Shown: positions 33,478 through 42,943, counted from the stretch's first letter. The stretch: 64,000 nt of DNA from Gemmatimonadota bacterium (GCA_039715185.1 JBDLIA010000009.1:1-64000), one strand, 5' to 3'. Made by a program: numbers and translations. The notes: a model not told the origin generated them from the sequence alone.

Positions 33478-34683
33478 ATGCGCGTCCTCATCTTCGACCC
33501 GTTCGCCGGCATCAGCGGCGATATGTTCCTCGGCGCCGTCCTGGCTCTGGGCTATCCTGTGGAGCGGCTTCGCGAGGTCGCCGCGCGGCTGGGCGCGCCG
33601 CCTGGATCGGTGTCCACCGACACGGTCCAGCGCCGCTCGATCGCGTGTCGCTCGGCCCGCTTCGAGCTTCCCCGTGAGCACCACCACCGGCACCTGCCGG
33701 ACATCCTGGAGATCCTGGAGGGCGGTCTGGACGGTGAGGCTCTCGCGCTCGCGCGCCGGATCTTCGAGCGCCTCGCCGCGGCGGAGGCATCGGTCCACGG
33801 CATCGACCCGGACCACGTGCACTTCCACGAAGTCGGCGCGTTGGATTCGATTCTGGATATCGGCTGCGCCGCCGACGCCGTCCGCTTCCTGAACATCGAG
33901 GAGTGCTTCACGCGCGCGGTCTCGATCGGCCGCGGCTGGATCGACATCGACCACGGGCGCTTTCCCTTGCCGGCGCCGGCCACGGCCAAGCTGCTGGAGG
34001 GTATGGACATCGGGGAAACCCAGTGGGACGGTGAGTGTACGACGCCAACCGGTGCGGCCATCCTCGCCGAGCTCACGGACGGACGCCCGCCGCCGACCCG
34101 TTGGCGGGTGCTGGCTTCGGGCTACGGGGCGGGCTCGCGCGACCCCGCCGACAGGCCCAACTGCTTGCGCCTGTTACTAGCGGAACTGTCCTCTGAACAG
34201 GACACAACGATGGTGATCGTGCAGTCGGATCTGGACGACATGGCGCCCGAGTACGTGCCCCCGGCGCTGGAGGCGCTGCGCGCGGCGGGGGCGGTCGATG
34301 TTACCACTTCCGCGGTGGGAATGAAGAAGGGAAGGCCGGGCCTGCGAATCGAGGCTTTGGCCCCGTACCAAACGCTCGACAGCGTTCTCGATGCTCTGTT
34401 CGAGAGCACGACGACGATCGGGGCCAGGTACTGGACCGTGGGCCGGCGCGCGCTGCCGAGGACCGCGAGCACGAGACTCTGGCACGGAACGCGCATTCGG
34501 AGCAAGCAGGTGCACCTCCCGGACGGGCAGGTGCGCCGGAAGCCGGAGTTCGACGACGTGGCGAGCGCGGCTCGCGACGCGGGCGTGCCCCCGCTGGGGG
34601 TCAGACAGGCTCTGGATTCTACGGAACCGACAGACGAAGACGGTACCGCGGTCGGTGGTTCGACCCCGGTCGAGATGGTATGA
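33478..34683 (+). CDS. larC: Nickel-pincer cofactor nickel insertase LarC
   Basis: 401 residues from ATG 33478; the open frame upstream includes repeat B and is not coding. Family motifs are FDPFAGISGDMFLGAVLALG, VHFHEVGALDSILDI and, after a middle linker, DDMAPEYVPPALEALRAAGAVDV and MKKGRPGLRIEAL. A His-rich segment (EHHHRHLPDI) fits a nickel-handling role. LarC inserts nickel in a CTP-dependent reaction into the pincer nucleotide made by LarB and LarE. Neither gene is here. In lactobacilli larC needs a frameshift; here it is one frame. Confidence 0.93.
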   Translation: MRVLIFDPFAGISGDMFLGAVLALGYPVERLREVAARLGAPPGSVSTDTVQRRSIACRSARFELPREHHHRHLPDILEILEGGLDGEALALARRIFERLAAAEASVHGIDPDHVHFHEVGALDSILDIGCAADAVRFLNIEECFTRAVSIGRGWIDIDHGRFPLPAPATAKLLEGMDIGETQWDGECTTPTGAAILAELTDGRPPPTRWRVLASGYGAGSRDPADRPNCLRLLLAELSSEQDTTMVIVQSDLDDMAPEYVPPALEALRAAGAVDVTTSAVGMKKGRPGLRIEALAPYQTLDSVLDALFESTTTIGARYWTVGRRALPRTASTRLWHGTRIRSKQVHLPDGQVRRKPEFDDVASAARDAGVPPLGVRQALDSTEPTDEDGTAVGGSTPVEMV

Positions 34684-34703
34684 ACTCCAGGAGGAGGAAG
34701 GCG

Positions 34704-36176
34704 ATGTCTCGTGTCCGCATGATTCTCACGCTCGTTGCGCTGGGAAGCATGGTCGGAGCGCTCCCCGCGTCGGCCCAGAAGCCGAGCGATAACCGCTACA
34801 CGCGTGGCGTGGCGCTCTACATCAGCCAAGCGCGCCAGAAGGCGAACCCCGACGACAAGAAGAAGCTCTTCCAGCAGGCGATCGATCTGGCCCAGGACGG
34901 CATGTCGGCGAATGCGAACAACCCGCGGCTCTACCTGCTCTTGGGTCGAGCCTACGCCGAGCTGAACCAGGTGGGAGAGGCCGCCGGGGCGTGGGATCGT
35001 GCGATAGAGCTCTATCCGGAATACGAAGAGGAACTCAGCACGGACCGCCACAACGCTTGGGTTCGCGCCTACAACGCGGGAGCCACGGCCTCCCAGCAGG
35101 GTGACATGGAGACCGCCGAGGCGCACTATCGCGGCGCGGACAAGGTCTTTCAGGGACGTCCGGAGGCCAAGCTCAACCTGGGAACCATGTTGGCGGCCGA
35201 GGGAGAAGACGAGGAGTCCGTCACGTTCTTTCAGGGAGCCCTCGAGATCATGGACGGCCCGGAGGGCGAGAAGCTCCGCGAGGCGAACGAGGAAGCCTTC
35301 GACAACAACCGCCGCGTCGCGGTATTCAACATGGCCCAGGTGCTGGCTCGTTCCGACCGCGGAGAGGAAGCGGTTCAGGCCTACCGGGACTATCTCGAGA
35401 TCAACCCCGAGGACATGACGGCGCTCGGCAATCTGGGCGTGGTGCTGGGCCAGCTCGGCCAAACGGATGAGGTGGCGGAGCTCTACGCGGGGGCCCTCGA
35501 ACGCGATGATTTGTCGGGCGATGAGTACTTCCGGTTGGGGGTGGGCCTGTTCGGCGCGGAGCGCTACGAGGAGGCTCGCACGGCGTTCGCCAAGTCGCTC
35601 GACAAGAATCCCCATTCCCGCGACACGCGTTACAACATGGCCAACTCGGTCTACGCCCTCGCGCGCGCCATCGAGGAGCGCCTGGTGGAGGCGGGGGCCG
35701 CGCCGGAGGGCGACGACAGGGACGACCTGGCCACGTACTACGGCGAGCTCCGCGAGCAGGCCGGCGCGTTGCGCGAAATGGACCCGTACAACGAGAACAT
35801 TCTTGCGCTGGCGGCTCAGGCGGTTCGATCGCTGAGCGACCTGGAGGCCGACGAAGCAGCGGCGGATGCGCTTCGGCAGGAAACCGCGAACATCCTGGAG
35901 CGGCGCGCCGGCCTGGCCTTTTCGGTAGAGGGTGTCGATATGGAGGTCGACGACGACTTCGTGATCCTCAGCGGCACCGCCGTGAACATAGCCGGCGCCG
36001 AAGGAGATCCGGCCACCCTGCGCTTTGTCGTGGTCGACGAGGATGGGGTCGAGCTGACCACGGGAGAAGTGGCGCTCACGCTGCCGGCGGAGGACGGATC
36101 CACGCCGTGGGAGCTGGAGCTGCCGTTCGACTCCGAGACACGGCCCGCGGGCTGGCGCTACGAGGTGGCCGAGTAA
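34704..36176 (+). CDS. Secreted tetratricopeptide-repeat protein
   Basis: 490 residues from ATG 34704, which has AGGAGGAGGAAGG just upstream; the ATG at 34680 overlapping larC lacks such a site. A signal peptide is visible (MILTLVALGSMVGALPASAQ). TPR-like helices fill about 30-350, with units such as ALGNLGVVLGQLGQTDEVAELYAGAL and YFRLGVGLFGAERYEEARTAFAKSL. The last 90 residues are beta-rich and Ig/FxLyD-like. Such proteins act as scaffolds in the periplasm or at the outer membrane. No partner can be named. Confidence 0.85.
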   Translation: MSRVRMILTLVALGSMVGALPASAQKPSDNRYTRGVALYISQARQKANPDDKKKLFQQAIDLAQDGMSANANNPRLYLLLGRAYAELNQVGEAAGAWDRAIELYPEYEEELSTDRHNAWVRAYNAGATASQQGDMETAEAHYRGADKVFQGRPEAKLNLGTMLAAEGEDEESVTFFQGALEIMDGPEGEKLREANEEAFDNNRRVAVFNMAQVLARSDRGEEAVQAYRDYLEINPEDMTALGNLGVVLGQLGQTDEVAELYAGALERDDLSGDEYFRLGVGLFGAERYEEARTAFAKSLDKNPHSRDTRYNMANSVYALARAIEERLVEAGAAPEGDDRDDLATYYGELREQAGALREMDPYNENILALAAQAVRSLSDLEADEAAADALRQETANILERRAGLAFSVEGVDMEVDDDFVILSGTAVNIAGAEGDPATLRFVVVDEDGVELTTGEVALTLPAEDGSTPWELELPFDSETRPAGWRYEVAE

Positions 36177-36212
36177 CGCTTTTCCTCCCAACTTTTTGGG
36201 GGCTGGGCGGAT

Positions 36213-36240
36213 GGGGGCGCGGGCTTGGGTCCGCGCCCCC
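36213..36240 (+). terminator. Intrinsic-terminator-like hairpin after the TPR gene
   Basis: GGGGGCGCGG, an 8-base loop, and CCGCGCCCCC form a perfect 10-bp GC stem 37 bases past the TPR stop. Only a weak T-run (GTCGTTTGTG) follows. It separates the uvrC-larC-TPR block from the DUF512-der operon. Confidence 0.65.
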
Positions 36241-36320
36241 GTCGTTTGTGCGAGTAACGCCCTAAGTGGTATTAGTCAGACGCATTCAGACGCTCGCCTC
36301 AAGCGATACCTTAGAGCGAC

Positions 36321-37580
36321 ATGGTCACGATAAAGACGGTTCTTTCCGGCTCCATTGCGGAGGCGCTGGAGCTACGTGTGGGCAGCCGAATCGTGCGTAT
36401 CAACGGCGACATCGTGCGCGATGGAATCGACTTTCGGTTCCTCGAGGCCGAGCCGTGGCTCGAGGTGGAGGTCGCCGACCCGGCGGGGGAGAGGGTAATC
36501 CTCGAGATAGAGAAGGATCCCGCGGAGCTTCTCGGCATCGAGCCCGCCCCGGATCCCGTGAGGGAATGCGCGAACAAGTGCGTCTTCTGCTTCATCGACG
36601 GAAACCCGGAGGGGGTGAGGCAAAGCCTCTACCTGCGCGACGATGACTTCCGTCTGTCGTTCGCCTACGGGAGCTACGTCACCCTGACCAACCTGGGCGC
36701 GCAGGGAATCGCCCGCCTGATAGAGCAGCGTCTGTCGCCGCTCTACGTCAGCGTGCACGCCACGGAGCCATGGGTGCGCGAGCGAATTCTGGGCGTAGGG
36801 CGCGGGGGCGACGTCCTCGAGCGCCTGGGCGAGCTGGTGCGCGGGGGCATCGCCGTACACGCGCAGATCGTGCTGTGTCCCGGGTGGAACGACGGGCCCC
36901 ATCTGCGCCGCAGCATCGACGATCTGTGGCGCTTGGGGGAGGGGATCCAGACCCTCTCGGTGGTGCCCGTGGGGTTGACCCGACACAACGCGCACAGGCC
37001 GGTGCGGCCCCTGTCCCCGGAGGAAGCCAGGGACGCCATCGCGGCGGTAGAACGGGCCCGCGGGCAAGCCCTCGGAGCGCGCGGCTACGGTTGGGCCTAC
37101 GCCGCGGACGAGCTGTTCTACCTGGCGGGCGAGACGCTCCCCGGCGCCGACTATCACGACGATGATTCCCTGGCCGAAAACGGCGTGGGCGCCCTGTCGG
37201 ACCTGCTCGCCGATTTCGGCGCCGCGCTGGCAGATGGCGCGTTCCATGGCAACAGGGTTGCCGTACTCACGGGTACACGAGTGGGCGCGGAGCTCCGCCA
37301 CGCGGTCGCGGAGCTGGCCGGTGGCGGTGGGCCGCGGATCCTGCCGGTCCCGAACCGCTTGTTCGGGTCGGAGGTGTCGGCCGCCGGCCTGATGGCCGGG
37401 CGCGACGCGCTCGCGGCGTTGGCCGCGTGCGGTCCGTTCGACCTGATCCTGGTCCCGGCCACCGCGCTGAACGGCGACGGCGTCTTCATCGACGACATCC
37501 CCGGTTCGGCCATCGAGGGCGCGGCGCGGGGCGCCCGCGTCGTTTTCGCCGAGTCCTTTTCGGAGGCTCTCGCCGCGTGA
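36321..37580 (+). CDS. DUF512 radical SAM-type protein with N-terminal PDZ domain
   Basis: 419 residues. A PDZ-like domain (about 1-75; VLSGSIAEALELRVGSRIVRING) precedes the cluster motif ECANKCVFCFIDGNPEGVR with CxxxCxxC cysteines, then a radical SAM-like barrel and the DUF512 domain at the C-terminus (VLTGTRVGAELRHAV; VLPVPN-type strand; LNGDGVFIDDIPG). It is expected to bind a 4Fe-4S cluster, but the reaction is unknown. The position before der is conserved in several phyla. GTGA overlap with der. Two TCAGACGC direct repeats lie about 35 bases upstream (36276-36293). Confidence 0.9.
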   Translation: MVTIKTVLSGSIAEALELRVGSRIVRINGDIVRDGIDFRFLEAEPWLEVEVADPAGERVILEIEKDPAELLGIEPAPDPVRECANKCVFCFIDGNPEGVRQSLYLRDDDFRLSFAYGSYVTLTNLGAQGIARLIEQRLSPLYVSVHATEPWVRERILGVGRGGDVLERLGELVRGGIAVHAQIVLCPGWNDGPHLRRSIDDLWRLGEGIQTLSVVPVGLTRHNAHRPVRPLSPEEARDAIAAVERARGQALGARGYGWAYAADELFYLAGETLPGADYHDDDSLAENGVGALSDLLADFGAALADGAFHGNRVAVLTGTRVGAELRHAVAELAGGGGPRILPVPNRLFGSEVSAAGLMAGRDALAALAACGPFDLILVPATALNGDGVFIDDIPGSAIEGAARGARVVFAESFSEALAA

Positions 37581-38905
37581 GCGCTCCGCTGCCGGTCGTG
37601 GCCGTGGTCGGCCGCCCCAACGTGGGCAAGTCCACGTTCTTCAATCGCGTCCTGGGGGGACGCAAGGCGATCGTCGAGGATCGACCGGGCATCACCCGCG
37701 ACCGCAACTTCGGTCAAGCCGAATGGGCCGGGCGGCCCTTCTGGCTGGTGGATACGGGCGGCTTCATCGGAGACGACCAGGATCCCCTGGCGGCCGCGGT
37801 GCGCGACCAGATCCTCGCCGCCATCGGCGAGGCAGACGTACTCGTCCTGATGGTCGACGGCCGCGAGGGCCTGACCGCCGAAGACGAGCGCGTCGCAGAG
37901 ATTCTGCGCAATTCCGGGCTCCCCGTGGTGCTCCTGGTCAACAAGCTGGACCGCCACCCGGAGGAGGTCGCGCAGCACGAATTCTGGGCGCTGGGGCTCG
38001 GCGACCCTCTGCCGGTCAGCTCTTCGTCGGGCCGGGGTTCGGGTGACGTGCTGGACGCCATCGTGGCTCACCTTCCCGAGCGCCCGCCGCCGGAGGAGGA
38101 AGAGACCGTTTCGGTGGCGATCATCGGACGGCCCAACGTCGGCAAGAGCAGCTTCACCAACCGCCTGCTCGGGGTGGAGCGAAGCGTCGTCGGCGAGGCC
38201 CCGGGGACCACGCGTGACACCGTCGACACCCCGTTTCGCTACCAGGGGCGGGATCTCATCCTGGTGGATACCGCGGGCCTGCGCAGACAGGCTCGCGTAA
38301 AGGAGGGCGTCGAGTACTACAGCGCGCTCAGGACCGAGCAGGCGATCCAGCGGGCGGCCGTGTGCCTGCTCCTGATCGACTCGACCGAGCCCATCCACGT
38401 GCAGGACCTCAAGATCGCCGAGCGCGCCCTGGAACACGGGTGCGGGCTGGTCCTGGTCGCCAACAAGTGGGATCTGGTCGAGAAGGACGACCGCACCTCC
38501 GCCGCGTACGAAAGACACATCAAAGAGCGCGCTCCGTCGCTGACGCACGTGCCAGTGATCTTCATGTCGGCGCTGACGGGCCAGCGCGTCAGGAAGGCGC
38601 TGGACGCGGCGCTGGCGGTCGCCGACCGCAGGCAGGCCCGCGTCCCGACGGCGGAAGTGAACGAGGTGGTGGGCGAGCTGACGCGCAAGCTGCACCCGCC
38701 CCACCACCACGGCCGGGCCGTGCGCATCCTCTACGCCACTCAAGCCGGCACGGCTCCGCCGACCTTCGTCCTCTTCAGCAACGAACCGAAGGGGTTCACC
38801 CGCAACTACATGCGCTACCTGTCCAACGGCTTCCGCCGGGCCTGGGGCTTCGAGGGAGTGCCGCTGACGATCCGCATCCGCGGACGTCGGGAGGACGCCG
38901 CTTGA
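37577..38905 (+). CDS. der: Ribosome-assembly GTPase Der (EngA)
   Basis: 442 residues from GTG 37577. Two GTPase domains in tandem, G1 GRPNVGKS in both (starting at residue 12 and near 183), with NKLD and NKWD G4 motifs, followed by a C-terminal KH-like domain (LHPPHHHGRAVRILYATQ; FVLFSNEPKGFTRNYMRYL). Der acts in 50S subunit maturation. It completes a pair with era (3956) of ribosome-assembly GTPases in this window. TTGA overlap with plsY. Confidence 0.96.
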   Translation: MSAPLPVVAVVGRPNVGKSTFFNRVLGGRKAIVEDRPGITRDRNFGQAEWAGRPFWLVDTGGFIGDDQDPLAAAVRDQILAAIGEADVLVLMVDGREGLTAEDERVAEILRNSGLPVVLLVNKLDRHPEEVAQHEFWALGLGDPLPVSSSSGRGSGDVLDAIVAHLPERPPPEEEETVSVAIIGRPNVGKSSFTNRLLGVERSVVGEAPGTTRDTVDTPFRYQGRDLILVDTAGLRRQARVKEGVEYYSALRTEQAIQRAAVCLLLIDSTEPIHVQDLKIAERALEHGCGLVLVANKWDLVEKDDRTSAAYERHIKERAPSLTHVPVIFMSALTGQRVRKALDAALAVADRRQARVPTAEVNEVVGELTRKLHPPHHHGRAVRILYATQAGTAPPTFVLFSNEPKGFTRNYMRYLSNGFRRAWGFEGVPLTIRIRGRREDAA

Positions 38906-39501
38906 GCGGCGCGCTGCTGATCCTGGCGTACCTGCTCGGGTCCATCCCGAGCAGCTTCCTGGCGGGCCGCGCGCGCGGCATCGACCTGCGCGAGCGCGGC
39001 AGCGGCAACCTGGGCGCTACGAACGTCTTCCGCGTGCTCGGCTGGCGCTGGGCCGCACCCGTGATGCTGCTGGACGTGGCCAAGGGATTCGTCCCCGCGC
39101 GCTACTTCGCTGGCCTCGCCGCGGTCGACGGGACCGGCTGGGCGCTCGCGTTCGGAGTCGCCGCCATCGTCGGGCACGTCTTCCCGGTCTACGTGCGCTT
39201 TCGGGGTGGCAAGGGGGTCGCCACCGGCGGGGGAGTGTTCCTGGCGCTCGCTCCGGCGGCGGTCGGGATCGGACTCCTGGTGTGGGGCGGCGTGGTAGCC
39301 ATCACGGGGATAGTCTCGCTCGCGTCCATGGTCGCCGCGCTCGCGCTCCCGGCGGCCGTGTGGTGGCTGGAGGGGAGTGGCCTGATGTTCTACGTGGCGC
39401 TGGCGCTCGCGGCCTTCGTGCTGGTCACGCACCGGGCCAACGTGCGGCGTCTGGTACGCGGCGAGGAGCCGTCGTTTCGGCGCAGGGAGGAGGCGACGTG
39501 A
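38902..39501 (+). CDS. plsY: Glycerol-3-phosphate acyltransferase PlsY
   Basis: 199 residues from TTG 38902, overlapping the der stop, with GGGAGGAC upstream. Three family motifs are present: GSIPSSFLAGR, GSGNLGATNVFR and GHVFPVYVRFRGGKGVATGGG. About five membrane segments. It acylates position 1 of glycerol-3-phosphate from acyl-phosphate made by PlsX (not in the window). The next gene, gpsA, makes its substrate. Confidence 0.94.
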   Translation: MSGALLILAYLLGSIPSSFLAGRARGIDLRERGSGNLGATNVFRVLGWRWAAPVMLLDVAKGFVPARYFAGLAAVDGTGWALAFGVAAIVGHVFPVYVRFRGGKGVATGGGVFLALAPAAVGIGLLVWGGVVAITGIVSLASMVAALALPAAVWWLEGSGLMFYVALALAAFVLVTHRANVRRLVRGEEPSFRRREEAT

Positions 39502-40505
39502 ACGCGGTAGGCGTCGTCGGCGCGGGGAGCTGGGGCACCGCCCTCGCGCTGCTGCTCGCGAAGAAGGGACACGATGTGCGTCTCTGGTCCTACGAAGAGG
39601 ATGTGGCCGAGGCAATCACGCAAAGCCGCGAGAACTCCATCTATCTGCCCGGAGTCCCGCTTCCGCCGCGGCTGGTCGCGACCACGAACCTCGCGGAGGC
39701 GGTCGAGGGGGCGCCGGTCGTCGTGTCCGTCAGCCCTTCCCAGCACGTGTCGCGGGTGATGGCAGAGGCGGCGCCGGCGCTGCACCCCTCCGCCCTGGTG
39801 GTGAGCGCGTCGAAGGGGATCGAGACCGCCACGCTGCGCACGATGGCCGAGGTGCTGGACGCGGCGCTGCCCCCGCGCATCGCGCACCGGGCGTGCTTTC
39901 TGTCCGGCCCCAGCTTCGCCGTGGAGGTGGCGCGCGAGGTCCCCACCGCGGTGGCCGTCGCCAGCGCCCAGCCCGCGGCGGCGCAGCTCGTCCAGGACCT
40001 GTTCCAGACCTCGTACTTCCGCGTGTACACGGTCACCGACGTGACCGGCGTCGAGCTGGGCGGCGCGCTCAAGAACGTGATCGCCATCGCGTCCGGGATG
40101 GCCGTCGGCCTCGGGCTCGGCCACAACACGCAGGCGGCGCTGATGACCCGCGGGCTGGCGGAGATGGCCAGGCTGGGCACCGCCCTGGGGGCGGATCCGT
40201 TGACGTTCTCGGGGCTCGCGGGGATGGGCGACCTCATCCTCACGTGCACGGGCGGACTCAGCCGGAACCGTTCCGTGGGCGTCGAGCTCGGCAAGGGACG
40301 GTCGCTGGCGGACATTCTCGGCGAAATGCGGATGGTGGCCGAGGGCGTGGAAACGACCCGCGCGGCGGCACGGCTGTCGGCGCGGGAGGGCATCGAGATG
40401 CCCATCGTTGAGGAGGTGCACGCGGTTCTGTTCGAAGGGCGCTCGCCAGGCGCGGCGCTGCGCAACCTCATGGAGCGGGACCCCAAACCGGAACGGTGGA
40501 CGTGA
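39498..40505 (+). CDS. gpsA: NAD(P)-dependent glycerol-3-phosphate dehydrogenase
   Basis: 335 residues from GTG 39498. Nucleotide-binding VVGAGSWGTALALLLAKKGH at the N-terminus, then SKGIE, GPSFAVEVA, catalytic-lysine motif GALKNVIAIASG and the C-terminal TCTGGLSRNRSVG. It reduces dihydroxyacetone phosphate to sn-glycerol-3-phosphate, feeding PlsY upstream. GTGA overlaps on both sides. Confidence 0.96.
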   Translation: MNAVGVVGAGSWGTALALLLAKKGHDVRLWSYEEDVAEAITQSRENSIYLPGVPLPPRLVATTNLAEAVEGAPVVVSVSPSQHVSRVMAEAAPALHPSALVVSASKGIETATLRTMAEVLDAALPPRIAHRACFLSGPSFAVEVAREVPTAVAVASAQPAAAQLVQDLFQTSYFRVYTVTDVTGVELGGALKNVIAIASGMAVGLGLGHNTQAALMTRGLAEMARLGTALGADPLTFSGLAGMGDLILTCTGGLSRNRSVGVELGKGRSLADILGEMRMVAEGVETTRAAARLSAREGIEMPIVEEVHAVLFEGRSPGAALRNLMERDPKPERWT

Positions 40506-40867
40506 CTTCTTCGAGAATCGCTCCCAAGGAGTACTACTCGATCGGCGAGGTCTGCGAGATAGTGGGCCTGAAGCCGCACGTGCTCCGCTACTGGGAAACC
40601 CAATTCGGCGTGCTCAGCCCGTCGAAAAACCGCTCCGGAAACCGCGTCTTCCGGCGCAAGGAGATCCAGCTCGTGTTGCTGGTCAAGCGTCTCCTGTACG
40701 AGGAGAAGTACACCATCGAGGGGGCGCGCCAGCGGCTCGAGCAGCTCCGCCGTGGGGGGGACCTGCCGGACGCCCGTCGGAGAGCCATCGATCAGGAACT
40801 ACTCGTGCAGCTGCGGGATGAGCTGGATGAGCTCGAGCGGGTGCTGACCCCTCCCCGGAAGCGCTGA
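40502..40867 (+). CDS. MerR-family DNA-binding regulator
   Basis: 121 residues from GTG 40502 (GTGA overlap with gpsA); GTG 40496 would add two residues. The winged helix domain (about 13-80; EYYSIGEVCEIVGLKPHVLRYWE) is intact, and the C-terminal half is a short helix rich in Arg/Glu/Leu that could form a dimer coil. No cysteine or ligand-binding domain is visible, so it may work as a simple MerR-like repressor or activator, as often seen next to gpsA/plsY. Target unknown. Confidence 0.85.
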   Translation: MTSSRIAPKEYYSIGEVCEIVGLKPHVLRYWETQFGVLSPSKNRSGNRVFRRKEIQLVLLVKRLLYEEKYTIEGARQRLEQLRRGGDLPDARRRAIDQELLVQLRDELDELERVLTPPRKR

Positions 40868-41625
40868 TGCGCCTCCTCGTCACCAACGACGACGGCTATC
40901 TGGCGCCCGGGATCGGCCTGCTGACCGCCGTCGCGTCCCGGCTCGGGGACGTGGACGTGGTGGCCCCCGACCGCGAGCAGAGCGCCACGAGCCACTCCCT
41001 GACGATGCACAGGCCGCTGCGCGTGCGCCGAGTCCGGGAGGGCGCGCTGGTGGTGGACGGCACGCCCACGGACTGCGTGGTGCTCGCGCTCGGCGAGCTC
41101 CTCGATGAGTCTCCCGACTTCGTGCTGTCCGGCGTGAATCACGGCTCCAACATGGGGGACGACGTGCTCTACTCCGGCACCGTCGCCGCGGCCATGGAGG
41201 CGATCATCCTGGGCGTGCCCGCGGTGGCCGTGTCCTACGCATCGAGGGAACCCGATCCGCCCCTGGACGAGGGCTGGGAGGAGGTCCTGGCGGGGTTGCT
41301 GCGCCAGATCGTCGGCCGCGACGAGTTCCCGCCGGAGACGCTGATCAACGTCAACCTTCCGCCGGTGCCCGCGCACGAGGTACGGGGCACGCGCGTAACG
41401 GTCCTGGGGCGCCGCGCGTACGACGATTCACTGACTCGCGCAATGGATCCGAGCGGCCGCGAGTACTTTTGGATCGGGGGAGGGGAGAGCCGCTGGTGGG
41501 GCAGCGAGCGGTCCGATTTCGCCGCGGTGCGCGAGGGCTTCATATCCATGACCCCGCTCCATCTGGATCTCACCAACCACCGCCTCATCGAAGATCTGGA
41601 GGCCTGGAGCGTGACGGCCCCGTGA
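40867..41625 (+). CDS. surE: 5'-nucleotidase SurE
   Basis: 252 residues. Typical start MRLLVTNDDGYLAPGI with the metal-binding Asp pair, DREQSATSHSLT, GTPTDCVVLAL, VLSGVNHGSNMGDDVLYSGTVAAAMEA and a C-terminal STFAP-like region (EYFWIG...SDFAAVREGFISMTPL). It dephosphorylates nucleoside monophosphates. The ATG overlaps the MerR stop (TGATG). surE-pcm order is conserved in many bacteria. Confidence 0.95.
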   Translation: MRLLVTNDDGYLAPGIGLLTAVASRLGDVDVVAPDREQSATSHSLTMHRPLRVRRVREGALVVDGTPTDCVVLALGELLDESPDFVLSGVNHGSNMGDDVLYSGTVAAAMEAIILGVPAVAVSYASREPDPPLDEGWEEVLAGLLRQIVGRDEFPPETLINVNLPPVPAHEVRGTRVTVLGRRAYDDSLTRAMDPSGREYFWIGGGESRWWGSERSDFAAVREGFISMTPLHLDLTNHRLIEDLEAWSVTAP

Positions 41626-42296
41626 GCGACGCCTACGCGCGCGCCCGTGAGGGGTTGCTGGAGACGGTACGGCGCAAGGGCGTTCGGGACCTCGACGTAC
41701 TGCGCGCCGTCGCCGAGGTGCCGCGCCACCTCTTCGTCCCCGAGGGCGTGCGCCACCGCGCCTACGACGATTCCGCGTTGCCGATCGGCTTCGGTCAGAC
41801 CATCTCGCAGCCGTCCCTGCAGGCGCTGTGCGCGGAGCTGGCCGAGCTGACCGGAAAGGAGCGGGTGCTGGAAGTCGGCACCGGGAGCGGCTACCAGACC
41901 GCGCTCCTGGCGCGGCTCGCCCAGCACGTGTACTCCATCGAGCGCATTCCGCAGCTCGCCACGCGCGCGCGCCTGGCGCTGGAGGAATCCGGCCACCGGA
42001 ACGTGCTGGTCACGGTGGGCGACGGCTCCCTCGGCTGGGCCAGGTACGCGCCCTACGACGCCATCATCGTGGCGGCGGGATCGCCGGACGTGCCGCCGGC
42101 CCTCATCGACCAACTCGCCATGGGCGGACGCCTGATCATCCCGGTCGGGGATCGCGAGATGCAGCACCTGAGGGTGGTTCGCCGCCACGAGGATGGCTTG
42201 ACCGTCACGGACGAACTGGCCTGCACCTTCGTGCCGCTGCTAGGCAGGCAGGCGTGGGGCGGTCGCGGCGAACACGCGACGGGAGACGAGGCTTGA
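41622..42296 (+). CDS. pcm: Protein-L-isoaspartate O-methyltransferase
   Basis: 224 residues from GTG 41622. Motifs: FVPEGVRHRAYDDSALPIGFGQTISQP at 40-66, SAM-binding VLEVGTGSGYQTALLARL, VYSIERIPQLATRAR and GGRLIIPVGDREMQ. It methylates isoaspartyl residues in damaged proteins to start repair. It is coupled to surE and to the downstream membrane protein by GTGA and TTGA overlaps. Confidence 0.95.
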   Translation: MSDAYARAREGLLETVRRKGVRDLDVLRAVAEVPRHLFVPEGVRHRAYDDSALPIGFGQTISQPSLQALCAELAELTGKERVLEVGTGSGYQTALLARLAQHVYSIERIPQLATRARLALEESGHRNVLVTVGDGSLGWARYAPYDAIIVAAGSPDVPPALIDQLAMGGRLIIPVGDREMQHLRVVRRHEDGLTVTDELACTFVPLLGRQAWGGRGEHATGDEA

Positions 42297-42916
42297 GCGA
42301 CACGGCGGCTCCACCCATCAGGCGCGGACCCATGCGGCGCCTATACGACTGGGTCATCGGCTGGGCCGATCGTCCCGGAGGCGAGCGGGCGCTCGCTGGG
42401 CTGTCGTTCGCCGAGTCGTCTTTCTTTCCGATCCCGCCCGATCCGCTCCTGCTGGCGCTCTGCGTGGGCAGGCCGGCGCGCGCGCTCAGGTTCGCCGCGA
42501 TCTGCACCGTCGCGTCAGTTCTGGGCGGGGCCGCGGGTTACCTGATCGGCTGGGGCGCGTGGTCGGCGGTGGACACGTTCTTCTTCGACCACGTCCCGGG
42601 GGTCACGCCCGAGGCGTTCGAGCACGTGAAGGGGCTCTACGATCGCTACGGCTTCCTGGCCGTGTTCACCGCCGGGCTCACGCCCATCCCCTACAAGGTG
42701 TTCACGCTGTCGTCCGGAGCGTTCGGCATCAGCCCGCCCGTGTTCCTGCTCGCCAGCGTCCTCAGCCGGGGCCTCAGGTTCTTCGTGCTGGCCGCGCTGA
42801 TCAAGCGCTTCGGGGAGTCGATTCAGGCCTTCATAAACCGCTACTTCACGTGGCTGGCGTGGGCGTTCATCGTGCTGCTGGTGGCTGGTTTCCTGGCGAT
42901 CGAAGCGCTGCGCTGA
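42293..42916 (+). CDS. YqaA/DedA-family (VTT domain) membrane protein
   Basis: 207 residues from TTG 42293 (TTGA overlap with pcm); ATG 42332 is an alternative start. Features of the family are SFAESSFFPIPPDPLLLALCVG with the acidic and proline residues, GGAAGYLIGWGAW, YGFLAVFTAGLTPIPYKVFTLSSGAFG, and a C-terminal segment LAWAFIVLLVAGFLAIEAL. DedA/VTT proteins work in lipid scrambling or undecaprenyl phosphate transport; the exact substrate of YqaA types is not known. About five membrane segments. Confidence 0.9.
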   Translation: MSDTAAPPIRRGPMRRLYDWVIGWADRPGGERALAGLSFAESSFFPIPPDPLLLALCVGRPARALRFAAICTVASVLGGAAGYLIGWGAWSAVDTFFFDHVPGVTPEAFEHVKGLYDRYGFLAVFTAGLTPIPYKVFTLSSGAFGISPPVFLLASVLSRGLRFFVLAALIKRFGESIQAFINRYFTWLAWAFIVLLVAGFLAIEALR

Positions 42917-42943
42917 CGCCGGAGGCACCCTCCCGGCCGGGGT

